A DNA stretch of 8,697 bases from Limnoglobus sp043780595 (GCA_043780595.1 JAYWCL010000044.1:1-8697); one strand, 5' to 3'. Shown: positions 1 through 6,282, counted from the first letter of the stretch. Numbers and translations: made by a program. The notes: generated by a model from the sequence alone, not told the origin.

Positions 1-102
1 GGTGAAAACGGGCGGATGTGACACACCCGACCCCTTGCGGGGAATCGGCTCGGAAGCGACCGTACATCCACATCGCGACGATAAGCGCAACTTCAAAACT
101 TG

Positions 103-154
103 CGCGTCGGGCTAACAAAACCGTTCGGACTGACTATCTCGTTAGTCCGACGCG
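103..154. repeat. 14-bp inverted repeat with 24-nt loop
   Basis: The left arm CGCGTCGGGCTAAC (103-116) pairs with GTTAGTCCGACGCG (141-154). All 14 positions pair in a plus-strand RNA, one of them as a G-U wobble (111 with 146); in a minus-strand RNA that position would be a C-A mismatch. Inside the loop a second, competing 7-bp pairing exists (TCGGACT at 125-131 with AGTCCGA at 144-150). No T-run follows on the plus strand, so it is not an obvious terminator. The GTCGGGCTAAC core resembles short dispersed hairpin repeats I associate with Gemmata-like genomes; that association is from memory and untested. Confidence 0.55.
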
Positions 155-241
155 ATAACTTGCGATGCGAGCCGGCAAACAAAAACGTATCGAATTACCC
201 GCTCGAAGTCTATCGGAAGCGAGCGACGCAACTCCTAACGC

Positions 242-274
242 AAAAAGCCCGGCGATGCTTTCGCATCGCCGGGC
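242..274 (-). terminator. Rho-independent terminator of the coiled-coil gene
   Basis: A perfect 12-bp stem, GCCCGGCGATGC (247-258) with GCATCGCCGGGC (263-274), is closed by a 4-nt loop that reads GAAA on the minus strand, a stable GNRA tetraloop. On the minus strand the stem is followed directly by TTTTT (242-246). It starts 24 bases past the stop codon of the 299-1081 gene. This is a textbook intrinsic terminator and the strongest regulatory signal in the window. Confidence 0.92.
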
Positions 275-298
275 TGGGTTCTGTCGCGATCATTGCGA

Positions 299-1081
299 TC
301 AGTCGGTTTTCTTTTCGGACTTCTTGCTGCCGTCGAGCGGGGCGAGAATGTCGTCGACGGAAAGGGCGGTCACGGGGGCACCGTCTTCGGTCAGCGATGG
401 GGCCATCTTCAACTTCTGGCGCTTCACATCGACGTCTTTTTGCAGTTCGCGGATCGTTTGCTTGATCTGCGCTAGGCGCGTGTCATCGACCTGATACTTG
501 CTCTCGATTTGCTGAAGCTGAAGCGTTTTGTACTCGGCTTCGAGCTTGTCGATCGAGACGGCGAGGTCTTGCTTGTTGCGGCGTAATGCCTCGACTTGCT
601 TGACCAGCGACTCCTTAATGCGTTCGCGAGACACGAGCGTTTGCTCCATGCCTTCGACGGTGTTTTTACGCGAGACGATCAGCTTCACATCGCGGTTGAG
701 GCGATACTTGGCTTCTTCGACGGGCACCATCTCGCGGCCGTAAACGACCTTTTCCGTGGCGTCGGTCAGCTTCAGTGCGAGGGCGCGAACCTTCTTTTCC
801 TCGGTGGTGACTTCGGTTCGCAGTGCGACCAAGTCTTTGTTGAGATGATCGACTTCGACGATCTCCTTGGCGAGTTCGTCGCAAGTGCGGTCGATGTCGC
901 GGTCGAGGTGTTTGACTTCCTTCCGCAACGCAGCAATCTTCTTTTCCGGCGGAATGTTCGAGTCCACCCATTCGCCGATCGAGGCGACTTCACTCTTGGC
1001 GTAGCCGAAGAATTTGGTGCCTTTGAGAGCGCCGAATGCGACCGCCCCGATGACCGCCGCGACGAGTAACTTTTTAATCAT
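299..1081 (-). CDS. Membrane-anchored coiled-coil protein, unknown function
   Basis: A 260-aa protein of no family I can name. Residues 1-20 form a short basic N-terminus (MIKK) followed by a hydrophobic, Ala/Val/Gly-rich segment, so it is a signal anchor or single membrane span with the rest probably outside the cytoplasm. Residues about 45-225 are strongly charged and heptad-like (rich in K, E, L, R, Q), predicting long coiled coils, with a short break near residues 112-122. The C-terminus (about 228-260) is Pro/Ser/Asp-rich, then lysine-rich, and looks disordered. The ATG at 1081 is preceded by a G-run (GGGGGGA) seven bases upstream, a plausible ribosome binding site. It is followed by a strong terminator and lies 167 bp downstream of the lipoprotein gene on the same strand. 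A structural or scaffolding envelope role is inference; PspA-like or chromosome-partitioning similarity cannot be excluded but no diagnostic motif is seen. Confidence 0.85.
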   Translation of the reverse strand: MIKKLLVAAVIGAVAFGALKGTKFFGYAKSEVASIGEWVDSNIPPEKKIAALRKEVKHLDRDIDRTCDELAKEIVEVDHLNKDLVALRTEVTTEEKKVRALALKLTDATEKVVYGREMVPVEEAKYRLNRDVKLIVSRKNTVEGMEQTLVSRERIKESLVKQVEALRRNKQDLAVSIDKLEAEYKTLQLQQIESKYQVDDTRLAQIKQTIRELQKDVDVKRQKLKMAPSLTEDGAPVTALSVDDILAPLDGSKKSEKKTD

Positions 1082-1099
1082 CCGAAAATCCCCCCAAAG

Positions 1100-1146
1100 C
1101 GACCGTTGGGCGGTCGTGGCCCGCGTCGCTGGTTTGTTTCAGCGAC
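1100..1146 (-). promoter_or_regulatory. Two hairpins in the leader of the coiled-coil gene
   Basis: Between the lipoprotein stop and the coiled-coil start are two perfect small inverted repeats. GTCGCTG (1125-1131) pairs with CAGCGAC (1140-1146) across an 8-nt loop, and CGACCG (1100-1105) pairs with CGGTCG (1111-1116) across 5 nt. Neither is followed by a T-run on the minus strand, so they may be leader structure rather than terminators. The second sits just upstream of the G-rich ribosome binding site. The rest of the 167-bp spacer shows no clear -35/-10 pair. Confidence 0.35.
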
Positions 1147-1248
1147 GAAAATGCGTGACAAACAGTTGTTCGCACGCACCGAGCGGGGATTTAGCGATTT
1201 CATCGAAAAGTTTGAAAGAAATTCGGGGATCGACCGATTCGGTGTTCC

Positions 1249-1650
1249 TCACTTCGTCAGCGAGACGGTTTTCATCGAGACATTCGTCACCTGCACGGCT
1301 TCGGTTTGGCCGAGCAGTTCCTTGATGTTCTTGCGGAACGAATCGAATTGCGTCTGAACCTGATCGCGTTCGAGCGACTTGGCTTTCAGGTTCGTCAGGC
1401 CGACATCTCGCTCGTTTTGCAGTGCGACGCCGCGCGCGGTCTCGGTGCGGAGTTGCTCTTCGATCGCAGCCAACTTCGTGCGGAAGGTGTCTCGTGCGGC
1501 TGCGGTCGATTTCAATTCGTCTTCGAGTTTCGCAACTTTCGCCTCGTTGTGCGATTTGTCCGCGGTGCTGCCGGTACTGCCTTTCGAGCAGCCCCAGACT
1601 CCGAAAACGGTGAGGCCGAGGACGAGAAGAATCTTGACAGTGCGAGTCAT
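1249..1650 (-). CDS. Small coiled-coil lipoprotein, unknown function
   Basis: A 133-aa protein with a classic lipoprotein signal: basic start (MTRTVK), hydrophobic core to residue 18, and a lipobox-like V-W-G-C ending at Cys21. Cys21 would be lipidated by Lgt and exposed by LspA cleavage. Residue +2 is Ser, which by the E. coli Lol rule would favour the outer membrane. A Ser/Gly/Thr linker (22-32) precedes a charged helical region (about 35-112) with heptad character, then a short tail. The ATG at 1650 has GGAG (1660-1663) nine bases upstream. It is upstream of, and in the same orientation as, the membrane-anchored coiled-coil gene, so the two may be co-transcribed and work in the same envelope structure (inference). 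Lpp-like tethering is one possibility, but the C-terminus is not typical of a peptidoglycan-linked Lpp. Confidence 0.85.
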   Translation of the reverse strand: MTRTVKILLVLGLTVFGVWGCSKGSTGSTADKSHNEAKVAKLEDELKSTAAARDTFRTKLAAIEEQLRTETARGVALQNERDVGLTNLKAKSLERDQVQTQFDSFRKNIKELLGQTEAVQVTNVSMKTVSLTK

Positions 1651-1694
1651 GGTGAGGAACTCCGTCGTTCAAGTTACGAGAATGCGCGATCTTA

Positions 1695-1709
1695 CCGAAG
1701 TTACTTCGG
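1695..1709. promoter_or_regulatory. 15-bp palindrome upstream of the lipoprotein gene
   Basis: CCGAAGT (1695-1701) and ACTTCGG (1703-1709) form a perfect dyad around a single central T. The dyad lies 45 bp upstream of the lipoprotein ATG on the minus strand. It could be an operator for a dimeric regulator or a short hairpin in the mRNA leader. No regulator gene is adjacent, so the assignment is tentative. Confidence 0.35.
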
Positions 1710-1880
1710 CAGATGCAGACTTCGCACTTTACGCAAATTATCCGATTTATCTAAACGAATGCAGTTCGCCTAAAATCCGGCATGACTATTCGGACAATCC
1801 ATACGAATGCGAACAGTCAAAAAATCGCAGGCGATCCGATGTAAGTCAGAATTCGCGACGTGCACGAACGTACCCAAAAC

Positions 1881-1970
1881 GGTCGCATTTGGACGCGAAA
1901 CGGTCGCATCCGGTCGATTTTCGGTCGATGTTGGTCGATTTTAGGGCGCATTCGGTCGATTTTTGGACGG
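1881..1970. repeat. Helically phased 21-bp tandem repeat (10+11 bp halves)
   Basis: The hexamer GGTCGA/GGTCGC, or a one- or two-base variant, starts at 1881, 1891, 1902, 1912, 1923, 1933, 1944, 1954 and 1965, so the spacing alternates exactly 10, 11, 10, 11. This makes four copies of a 21-bp unit built from a 10-bp half (consensus GGTCGCATTC) and an 11-bp half (consensus GGTCGATTTTC), plus a decayed fifth copy. T-tracts fall at 1918-1921, 1939-1942 and 1960-1964, also 21 bp apart. The 10.5-bp average equals one turn of B-DNA, so every motif copy faces the same side of the helix. Confidence 0.8.
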
Positions 1971-2091
1971 TACTTTCGGCGAGTGACAATCGAATGATCA
2001 TTGACGTAAAACAGGACAGGAATTCAGGATAAGGCAAAACAGCCGCTTTCAGATCAGCGATTTGCGATCGAAAAGTGGCATTTTGAGACAC

Positions 2092-2119
2092 AAAAACACC
2101 CCAAAACACGGTTTTGGAG
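2092..2119 (-). terminator. Probable intrinsic terminator of the kinase-gspF operon
   Basis: On the minus strand CTCCAAAAC (2111-2119) pairs with GTTTTGGGG (2099-2107) around a 3-nt loop, giving a 9-bp stem with one T-G pair. It is followed by TG and then TTTTT (2092-2096). It lies 35 bases past the gspF stop. The stem is less GC-rich than a typical terminator, which lowers confidence. It lies inside the inverted-repeat-bounded unit. Confidence 0.6.
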
Positions 2120-2154
2120 CCTCCGCAATTCTGACTTACATCGATTCCGGCGAG

Positions 2155-3192
2155 TTACTTTCCGCCGCGCATCCACGCATTCGGGTCGTCGACGGCTTGC
2201 TGTGCGCCGTCGTATACGCCCATAATCGACTTGAAGATCGTAATGATCATGACGATGATGAGCATGGCGACCATCATGTAGACGACGCCCGAAACAATCG
2301 ACGACACGACCTTCATTTTGCGGATCGACTCTTCGCGATAGTAGACCGCTTGTTTGGCCATGACCTCGGCGAGTTGGCCGGATTCTTCGCCGACTTGCAC
2401 GACGTTCAGGAACTCTTCGGGAAACAGTCGCGTGCCGCAGCCGCTGAGCGCGTCGTGAATCTCGTCGCCTTTGCGGACGGTTTTGGCAGCGAAATCGATC
2501 TGCGCGATGTACGCGCCGTTCGCGGTCGCCTTCAGGCTGTGCTTTAACACGCGGTCGGCTTTCATGCCCGCTTCGATGGTCATGTGTGCGGCCATCGCGA
2601 ACCGCTGGAGGGCAAACGCCTGCACGCACGCACTCAGCCCTGGGATGTTCAGCGCGATCGCCTCGGCTTTTGCCCGCGCATCGGCATTGCCCGCGATGAT
2701 GCGGATCGTGCCGAAGAGAAACACCGTAAATACGACGGCGTAAAACAGGAACTGCGGGGCACTCAACCCGATCGGGTTCGATTTGTTGCCCATCACGAAC
2801 AACATGATCGTGATGACGAGAATCGCGCCGAAGTACATGATTCCAGGGTAAATCAGCGACTGAATGAACTTCTGTCGCATACTACGAACGGCTTCAAAGT
2901 GCGTTTCGAGTTCGCCGAAGACATCGGGCAATCGCCCCGCTTGTTCGCCGACCGCGACCATCTCGACGAACAACCGCGGGAACCGCCCCGCCTCCGGACG
3001 CAACGCATCCGAAAGCGACTCGCCCGCCGCCATTCGTGCGGCCAACTTGCCCGCGACTTCGCGAAACACCGACGGTCCGGACTTCGCTTGTTGTTGAAAG
3101 ACTTTCACCGGCGACAACCCCGCATCCAGCCCGTACTTGAGCGCACGACACCAAGCGATGAGCGCGGGTAGCGGACTTTGCGAGCGAAACAT
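2155..3192 (-). CDS. Type II secretion system F family protein (GspF/PilC-like)
   Basis: A 345-aa polytopic inner-membrane protein of the GspF/PilC family, the platform protein that couples a cytoplasmic ATPase to pilus or pseudopilus assembly in type II secretion and type IV pili. The two duplicated T2SF domains are plain: the signature GEQAGRLP at residues 82-89 and GEESGQLA at 268-275, each followed by a helical stretch. Membrane segments are predicted at about 112-134, 146-168 and 296-320, the family layout. It is shorter than the usual 400 aa because the N-terminal extension before the first domain is missing. The ATG at 3192 has GAGG (3202-3205) nine bases upstream. It begins 17 bp after the stop of the histidine kinase, indicating an operon. 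No GspE ATPase, pseudopilin or secretin is present in the window, so its partners must be elsewhere; whether it serves secretion, pili or something else is unknown. Confidence 0.92.
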   Translation of the reverse strand: MFRSQSPLPALIAWCRALKYGLDAGLSPVKVFQQQAKSGPSVFREVAGKLAARMAAGESLSDALRPEAGRFPRLFVEMVAVGEQAGRLPDVFGELETHFEAVRSMRQKFIQSLIYPGIMYFGAILVITIMLFVMGNKSNPIGLSAPQFLFYAVVFTVFLFGTIRIIAGNADARAKAEAIALNIPGLSACVQAFALQRFAMAAHMTIEAGMKADRVLKHSLKATANGAYIAQIDFAAKTVRKGDEIHDALSGCGTRLFPEEFLNVVQVGEESGQLAEVMAKQAVYYREESIRKMKVVSSIVSGVVYMMVAMLIIVMIITIFKSIMGVYDGAQQAVDDPNAWMRGGK

Positions 3193-3209
3193 CGTGTCGG
3201 GCCTCTAAA

Positions 3210-5204
3210 CTAAGCGAGCGGCAGATACACCGTGAATGTCGTGCCCTTACCGGGCTGGCTTTTCACGTCGATGCTCCCGCCATGATCCTCCACGACTTTA
3301 TACGCGACCGCCAAGCCGAGTCCCGTTCCCTTCTCGACGGGCTTCGTCGTGAAGTACGGTTCGAAGATCCGCGAACGTACCGCATCGCTCATGCCAATGC
3401 CGGTATCTTCGACCGAGAACATGGCGAATTCCCGCCGCGTTAGTGACGTATGTTCGACGGAAACGCGATCGACGCGCAAGGTGATGGTGCCCTTTTGCGG
3501 CATGGCATCGCGGGCGTTGATGCACATATTGATGAGGATGCGTTCGATTTCACTCGAATCGGCGAGGACTTCCACGGGCTTCGCGGACGGATGAAACTGG
3601 ATCCGCGTTTCGTGCCCGACGAGCTGGCGCAGTAGCGAAAGGATCCCGGTGATCGTGACGTTCAGATCGAGCAATCGGCGGTCGATTTTTCGCTGCCCGG
3701 AGAACGCGAGTAGTTGATAGACGAGGTTCCGTGCCCGTCCGCCCGCCGCCTTCACTTCATCGAGGTACCCGCGTCGTTCGTCGTCGGTTGCCGTCTCGAG
3801 TTGTGCCATCTCGGTATAGCCGAGAACGACTTGCATGATGTTGTTGAAATCGTGCGCCACGCCACCCGCAAGTAAACCGACGGTTTCCAGCCGTTTCTTG
3901 AGCGTGATTTCTTCTTCCATACGCCGCCGCACAGTGACATCGCGACAGACATAAAGGCGGTCGGCATCGTGGATTTTCATCCGCACGACGTGGATCAAAA
4001 GATGTCGCGTTCGTTCGCCTTCGACGATCGTGGCCTCCGCATTGTGCAAACCGTTCGGCATCGCATCGGTCACCCGGTTTTCAAAATCGGTACCGAAGAT
4101 TTCGACGGCGCTGCGCTTGAGAAGTTGCTCACACGTAACGCCGAACATTACGCCCGCCGCCGTCCAAACCCTTGCGATGGTGCCATCGGGCCGAACTAAC
4201 ATGGCCGCATCCGAGGCATTATCCAAGCAGTTTTGCAACAGCGTCTCGGATTCTTTGAGTTCCTGCGTTCGCTTGCGAACTCGCTTGGAAAGTGCCCGGT
4301 TCCAGAACAACACGACCGCGAAAGCGGACAGCCCCACGACGGCCGTCCACATCACGGGAATCCAGAATCGCCGACTCAACAGCAGCGGTGCGTACTCGAA
4401 GTTCAGCCACTTTCGGCGGATCGCATCGCGTTCGGAGAACGGAATGCTATCGAGCGCCTTTTGCAGAATCGAGTTCAGTTCCGGCCAGTCTTTCCGCGTC
4501 ATCACACCCAAGCGGTAAACGTACCCGGATTCGCCCGCAATTTTGAGGTTCGTAAAGCCTTCTTTTTCGAGCCAGTACGTGCTGACGGGGATGCCCGAAA
4601 CGAAGGCGAAGACCTCGCCATACGCGAGTTTACGAAGGCCTTCTTCCGTGTCCGAGACCGGCACCAATGTCAATTCCGGGTAGTTCGATTCGAGATATTC
4701 CTGCACCGCGTAACCTTTCACGACGGCAACGGGATGGCCGACCAGATCCGCACCCGTCATGAATTGGTCGACCGACCGACGGGTGATGATGTAAGCGGGG
4801 AAAGTGAGGTACGGCGTGGTCGAAAGGTAAAATTCGGCCCGCTTCGGGGTCATCGCGGAGAGAGCGACGCCATCGACGCCGCGTTTTAAGGGGTCGAGTT
4901 CGAGCTGTGCTTCGGGGGGAAGTAGAACCGGTTCAAATTGCAACCCAGTGCGAGTGGCAAGGAGCGCGAGCATGTCTGCGGCGATCCCCGCGTGCTTCCC
5001 GTTTTCGTCGACGAAGTCGGCGGGTTCGTAATGGTGGATAACCATCAAGCGAATCTTGGGGTGGGCCGCAATCCAGGCTCGTTCCGAAGCAGTCAACGCG
5101 ATCGCGTTCGGCATTTGCGCCGATGAGGGAATGGGAAATACGCACAAAGCCAACAATGCGAGCGACAACAGTTTCATGGCTCGTAGAAACGGAAATGTTG
5201 CCAT
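3210..5204 (-). CDS. Sensor histidine kinase with periplasmic solute-binding (SBP_bac_3-like) domain and PAS domain
   Basis: A 664-aa membrane sensor kinase. Order of parts: signal peptide (about 10-30, ending SSA-Q), a periplasmic domain of the bacterial extracellular solute-binding family 3 type (about 40-270, as in BvgS/EvgS-type sensors), one membrane span (about 280-301), a short coiled linker, a PAS-like domain (about 320-425), then the kinase core. The H-box has the phospho-acceptor His451 in GGVAHDFNN; the N-box has N559 and N563 (NMCINARDAM), G1 is DTGIG at 600-604, the F-box FEPYF at 614-618 and G2 GTGLGL at 626-631. All key residues are intact. There is no receiver or Hpt domain, and no response regulator lies in the window, so it is an orphan here; a small-molecule or amino-acid ligand is inferred from the domain only. 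The ATG at 5204 lacks a clear ribosome binding site; the ATG at 5177 (Met10) gives a tidier signal peptide and may be the true start. Confidence 0.93.
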   Translation of the reverse strand: MATFPFLRAMKLLSLALLALCVFPIPSSAQMPNAIALTASERAWIAAHPKIRLMVIHHYEPADFVDENGKHAGIAADMLALLATRTGLQFEPVLLPPEAQLELDPLKRGVDGVALSAMTPKRAEFYLSTTPYLTFPAYIITRRSVDQFMTGADLVGHPVAVVKGYAVQEYLESNYPELTLVPVSDTEEGLRKLAYGEVFAFVSGIPVSTYWLEKEGFTNLKIAGESGYVYRLGVMTRKDWPELNSILQKALDSIPFSERDAIRRKWLNFEYAPLLLSRRFWIPVMWTAVVGLSAFAVVLFWNRALSKRVRKRTQELKESETLLQNCLDNASDAAMLVRPDGTIARVWTAAGVMFGVTCEQLLKRSAVEIFGTDFENRVTDAMPNGLHNAEATIVEGERTRHLLIHVVRMKIHDADRLYVCRDVTVRRRMEEEITLKKRLETVGLLAGGVAHDFNNIMQVVLGYTEMAQLETATDDERRGYLDEVKAAGGRARNLVYQLLAFSGQRKIDRRLLDLNVTITGILSLLRQLVGHETRIQFHPSAKPVEVLADSSEIERILINMCINARDAMPQKGTITLRVDRVSVEHTSLTRREFAMFSVEDTGIGMSDAVRSRIFEPYFTTKPVEKGTGLGLAVAYKVVEDHGGSIDVKSQPGKGTTFTVYLPLA

Positions 5205-5248
5205 AAAAGCAGTACGCCAGAATGCTGCCGCTAGAATTGACTGCGCTT

Positions 5249-5277
5249 AGATTAACCACACGTAGAAGCGTAAGCAA
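5249..5277 (-). promoter_or_regulatory. Candidate sigma70-type promoter for the kinase operon
   Basis: On the minus strand TTGCTT (5272-5277) and TAATCT (5249-5254) are separated by exactly 17 bases, which would start transcription near 5242 and leave a leader of about 38 bases before the ATG at 5204. The 139-bp spacer 5205-5343 is divergent and must also hold the ribF promoter. A TTGACT (5238-5243) is the best plus-strand -35 candidate, but no good -10 stands at proper spacing. No FMN riboswitch-like conserved sequence is visible in this spacer. Confidence 0.4.
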
Positions 5278-5343
5278 GTGTTTCTCGGGAACATTTGCGA
5301 GTAACCGTTGGCGACATCGACGAGCGAGAGATAAGATGCCCCA

Positions 5344-6282
5344 ATGACGACGAGCACTATCGGTTGGGATGAATATCCGCCTGCGGCGTATTGCGGCGGA
5401 GCCGTCACCGTTGGCAATTTCGATGGCGTCCATCGCGGGCACGTCGCGCTCGTCGAACGTGCGAAAGCATGGGCGCAAATCGTGCAAGGCCCGACCGTGG
5501 CCGTTACCTTCGACCCCGTCCCCGCGAACGTGTTGTTCAGCGGTGCGGCCAAGCCGCCGATCTCGACGCTGACGGATCGTGCGGCACTTCTGTTGGCGGC
5601 GGGAGCGGATCGCGTACTCGTGTTGCGGACCGATGCCCGCTTACTTTCGCTTAGCCCCGAAGCCTTTTTTGAAGATGTCCTCGTCCGTCAGATCGACGCG
5701 AAGGCGTTGGTCGAAGGCGCGAACTTCCGCTTCGGACGCAGCCGTCTCGGCGACACCGGCACGCTTCGGGCGCTCGGCGCGGCGGCGGGTATCCCCTTCG
5801 AGGAAGTCCCGCCGGTAACCGTGGGCGGTGAAGCCGTGTCGAGTAGCCGCGTGCGTGCGGCGCTCACGGTCGGCGATGTGAAGACGGCTGCGGACCTTCT
5901 CGGGCGACCGTACCGTTTGGCGGGCGTGGTGGTGAGCGGGGCGAAACGAGGCCGCACCATCGGCTTCCCCACCGCGAACCTCGACCGCATCGAGACGCTA
6001 ATTCCCGGCGAAGGCGTGTATGCCGTGCGTGCCATTGTCGACGGCCAAAGTTGGCCCGCCGCCGCAAACATCGGCCCGAACCCCACCTTCGGCGAAGAGG
6101 CACGCAAGATCGAGATCCACCTGATCGGCTTCAATGGCGACATCTACGGCAAAACGTTGTCCGTCGAATTCGTGGTACGGCTCCGAGAGACGCGCCCCTT
6201 CGACGGCGTGGCAGCACTCATCGAACAACTCCACGCCGACGTCGCGCAAGCGAAGCGGATACTTTCCGGAGATGCGACATGA
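5344..6282 (+). CDS. ribF: Bifunctional riboflavin kinase / FAD synthetase RibF
   Basis: A 312-aa cytoplasmic enzyme that phosphorylates riboflavin to FMN and adenylates FMN to FAD, at the family's usual length. The N-terminal FAD synthetase (nucleotidyltransferase) half shows GNFDGVHRGH at residues 24-33, NFRFGR at 127-132 and SSSRVR at 166-171. The C-terminal riboflavin kinase half shows GFPTANL at 207-213 (the PTAN motif that binds ATP and magnesium), GVYAV at 224-228, NIGPNPTFG at 242-250 and IEIHL with the likely catalytic Glu257, then the FNGDIYGK stretch. All motifs are intact. The ATG at 5344 places the first motif at the normal distance; only a weak purine-rich stretch (GAGAG) precedes it. 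The stop overlaps the start of the Nfu gene by the ATGA arrangement. It is divergent from the kinase operon. Confidence 0.97.
   Translation: MTTSTIGWDEYPPAAYCGGAVTVGNFDGVHRGHVALVERAKAWAQIVQGPTVAVTFDPVPANVLFSGAAKPPISTLTDRAALLLAAGADRVLVLRTDARLLSLSPEAFFEDVLVRQIDAKALVEGANFRFGRSRLGDTGTLRALGAAAGIPFEEVPPVTVGGEAVSSSRVRAALTVGDVKTAADLLGRPYRLAGVVVSGAKRGRTIGFPTANLDRIETLIPGEGVYAVRAIVDGQSWPAAANIGPNPTFGEEARKIEIHLIGFNGDIYGKTLSVEFVVRLRETRPFDGVAALIEQLHADVAQAKRILSGDAT
6268..6271 (+). promoter_or_regulatory. Ribosome binding site of the Nfu gene inside ribF
   Basis: GGAG at 6268-6271 lies seven bases before the ATG at 6279, within the last codons of ribF. It fixes the start of the small Fe-S gene at this ATG, rather than at any upstream start in the long open frame, and supports translational coupling. 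Confidence 0.7.

Larger units (their letters stand above)
1..298. other. Non-coding, hairpin-rich stretch at the window start
   Basis: No convincing gene is seen. One plus-strand frame is open from base 2 to a TAA at 113-115, but its translation has no recognisable features, so it could be the tail of an upstream gene or chance. The stretch holds a small GC hairpin at 27-48 (CCCC/GGGG stem with TTGC loop and an outer CCGA/TCGG pair), a larger inverted repeat at 103-154, and the terminator at 242-274. The octamer AACTTGCG occurs twice, at 97-104 and 157-164, just outside the two arms of the 103-154 repeat. Several ORFs enter this area from the right on the plus strand, but they are antisense shadows of the coiled-coil gene. 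Confidence 0.6.
1837..2143. repeat. Inverted-repeat-bounded unit, about 307 bp (MITE-like?)
   Basis: CGATGTAAGTCAGAATT (1837-1853) recurs as a perfect reverse complement at 2127-2143. A perfect 17-bp inverted match at both edges of one intergenic region is very unlikely by chance. The unit contains no transposase and no convincing gene, and has the size and shape of a miniature inverted-repeat element or a dispersed non-coding repeat. No clear target-site duplication flanks it: GGCGA occurs on both sides (1830-1834 and 2149-2153) but at unequal distances. The right end starts 11 bases past the gspF stop codon. An alternative is a folded RNA or regulatory element with long-range pairing. Confidence 0.5.
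1651..2154. other. 504-bp non-coding region with palindrome, inverted repeats and tandem array
   Basis: No gene is supported here. The left part (1651-1836) should carry the promoter for the minus-strand lipoprotein gene; it is AT-rich around 1735-1760, but I could not pick a convincing -35/-10 pair. The octamer ACGAATGC appears twice (1755-1762 and 1803-1810). The right part (1837-2143) is bounded by 17-bp inverted repeats and contains the phased tandem array, a 10-bp palindrome AATGATCATT (1993-2002) and the gspF terminator. A minus-strand frame is open across 1846-2109 from a GTG, but it begins inside the terminator hairpin and is probably not translated. Confidence 0.6.

Noticed and set aside
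2..115. Plus-strand frame open from the window edge to a TAA at 113-115
   Set aside because: Only 37 codons and no recognisable protein character; it could be the tail of an upstream gene, but there is not enough evidence to call it.
1881..1970. Possible CRISPR array
   Set aside because: The repeats are 10-11 bp with no unique spacers between them, and there are no cas genes. It is a simple phased tandem repeat.
1379..2032. Plus-strand open frame of 217 codons
   Set aside because: Its first part is antisense to the lipoprotein gene, and the rest runs through repeats and AT-rich spacer with odd composition (Arg/Ser-rich). It is a shadow frame.
1846..2109. Minus-strand open frame of 87 codons across the repeat unit, with a seven-residue repeat
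   Set aside because: It starts with a GTG inside the gspF terminator hairpin, has no ribosome binding site, and the peptide repeat follows automatically from the 21-bp DNA period. No family resemblance is seen.
5205..5343. Possible FMN riboswitch ahead of ribF
   Set aside because: The spacer lacks the conserved FMN-element blocks and is too short to hold both a promoter and the aptamer.
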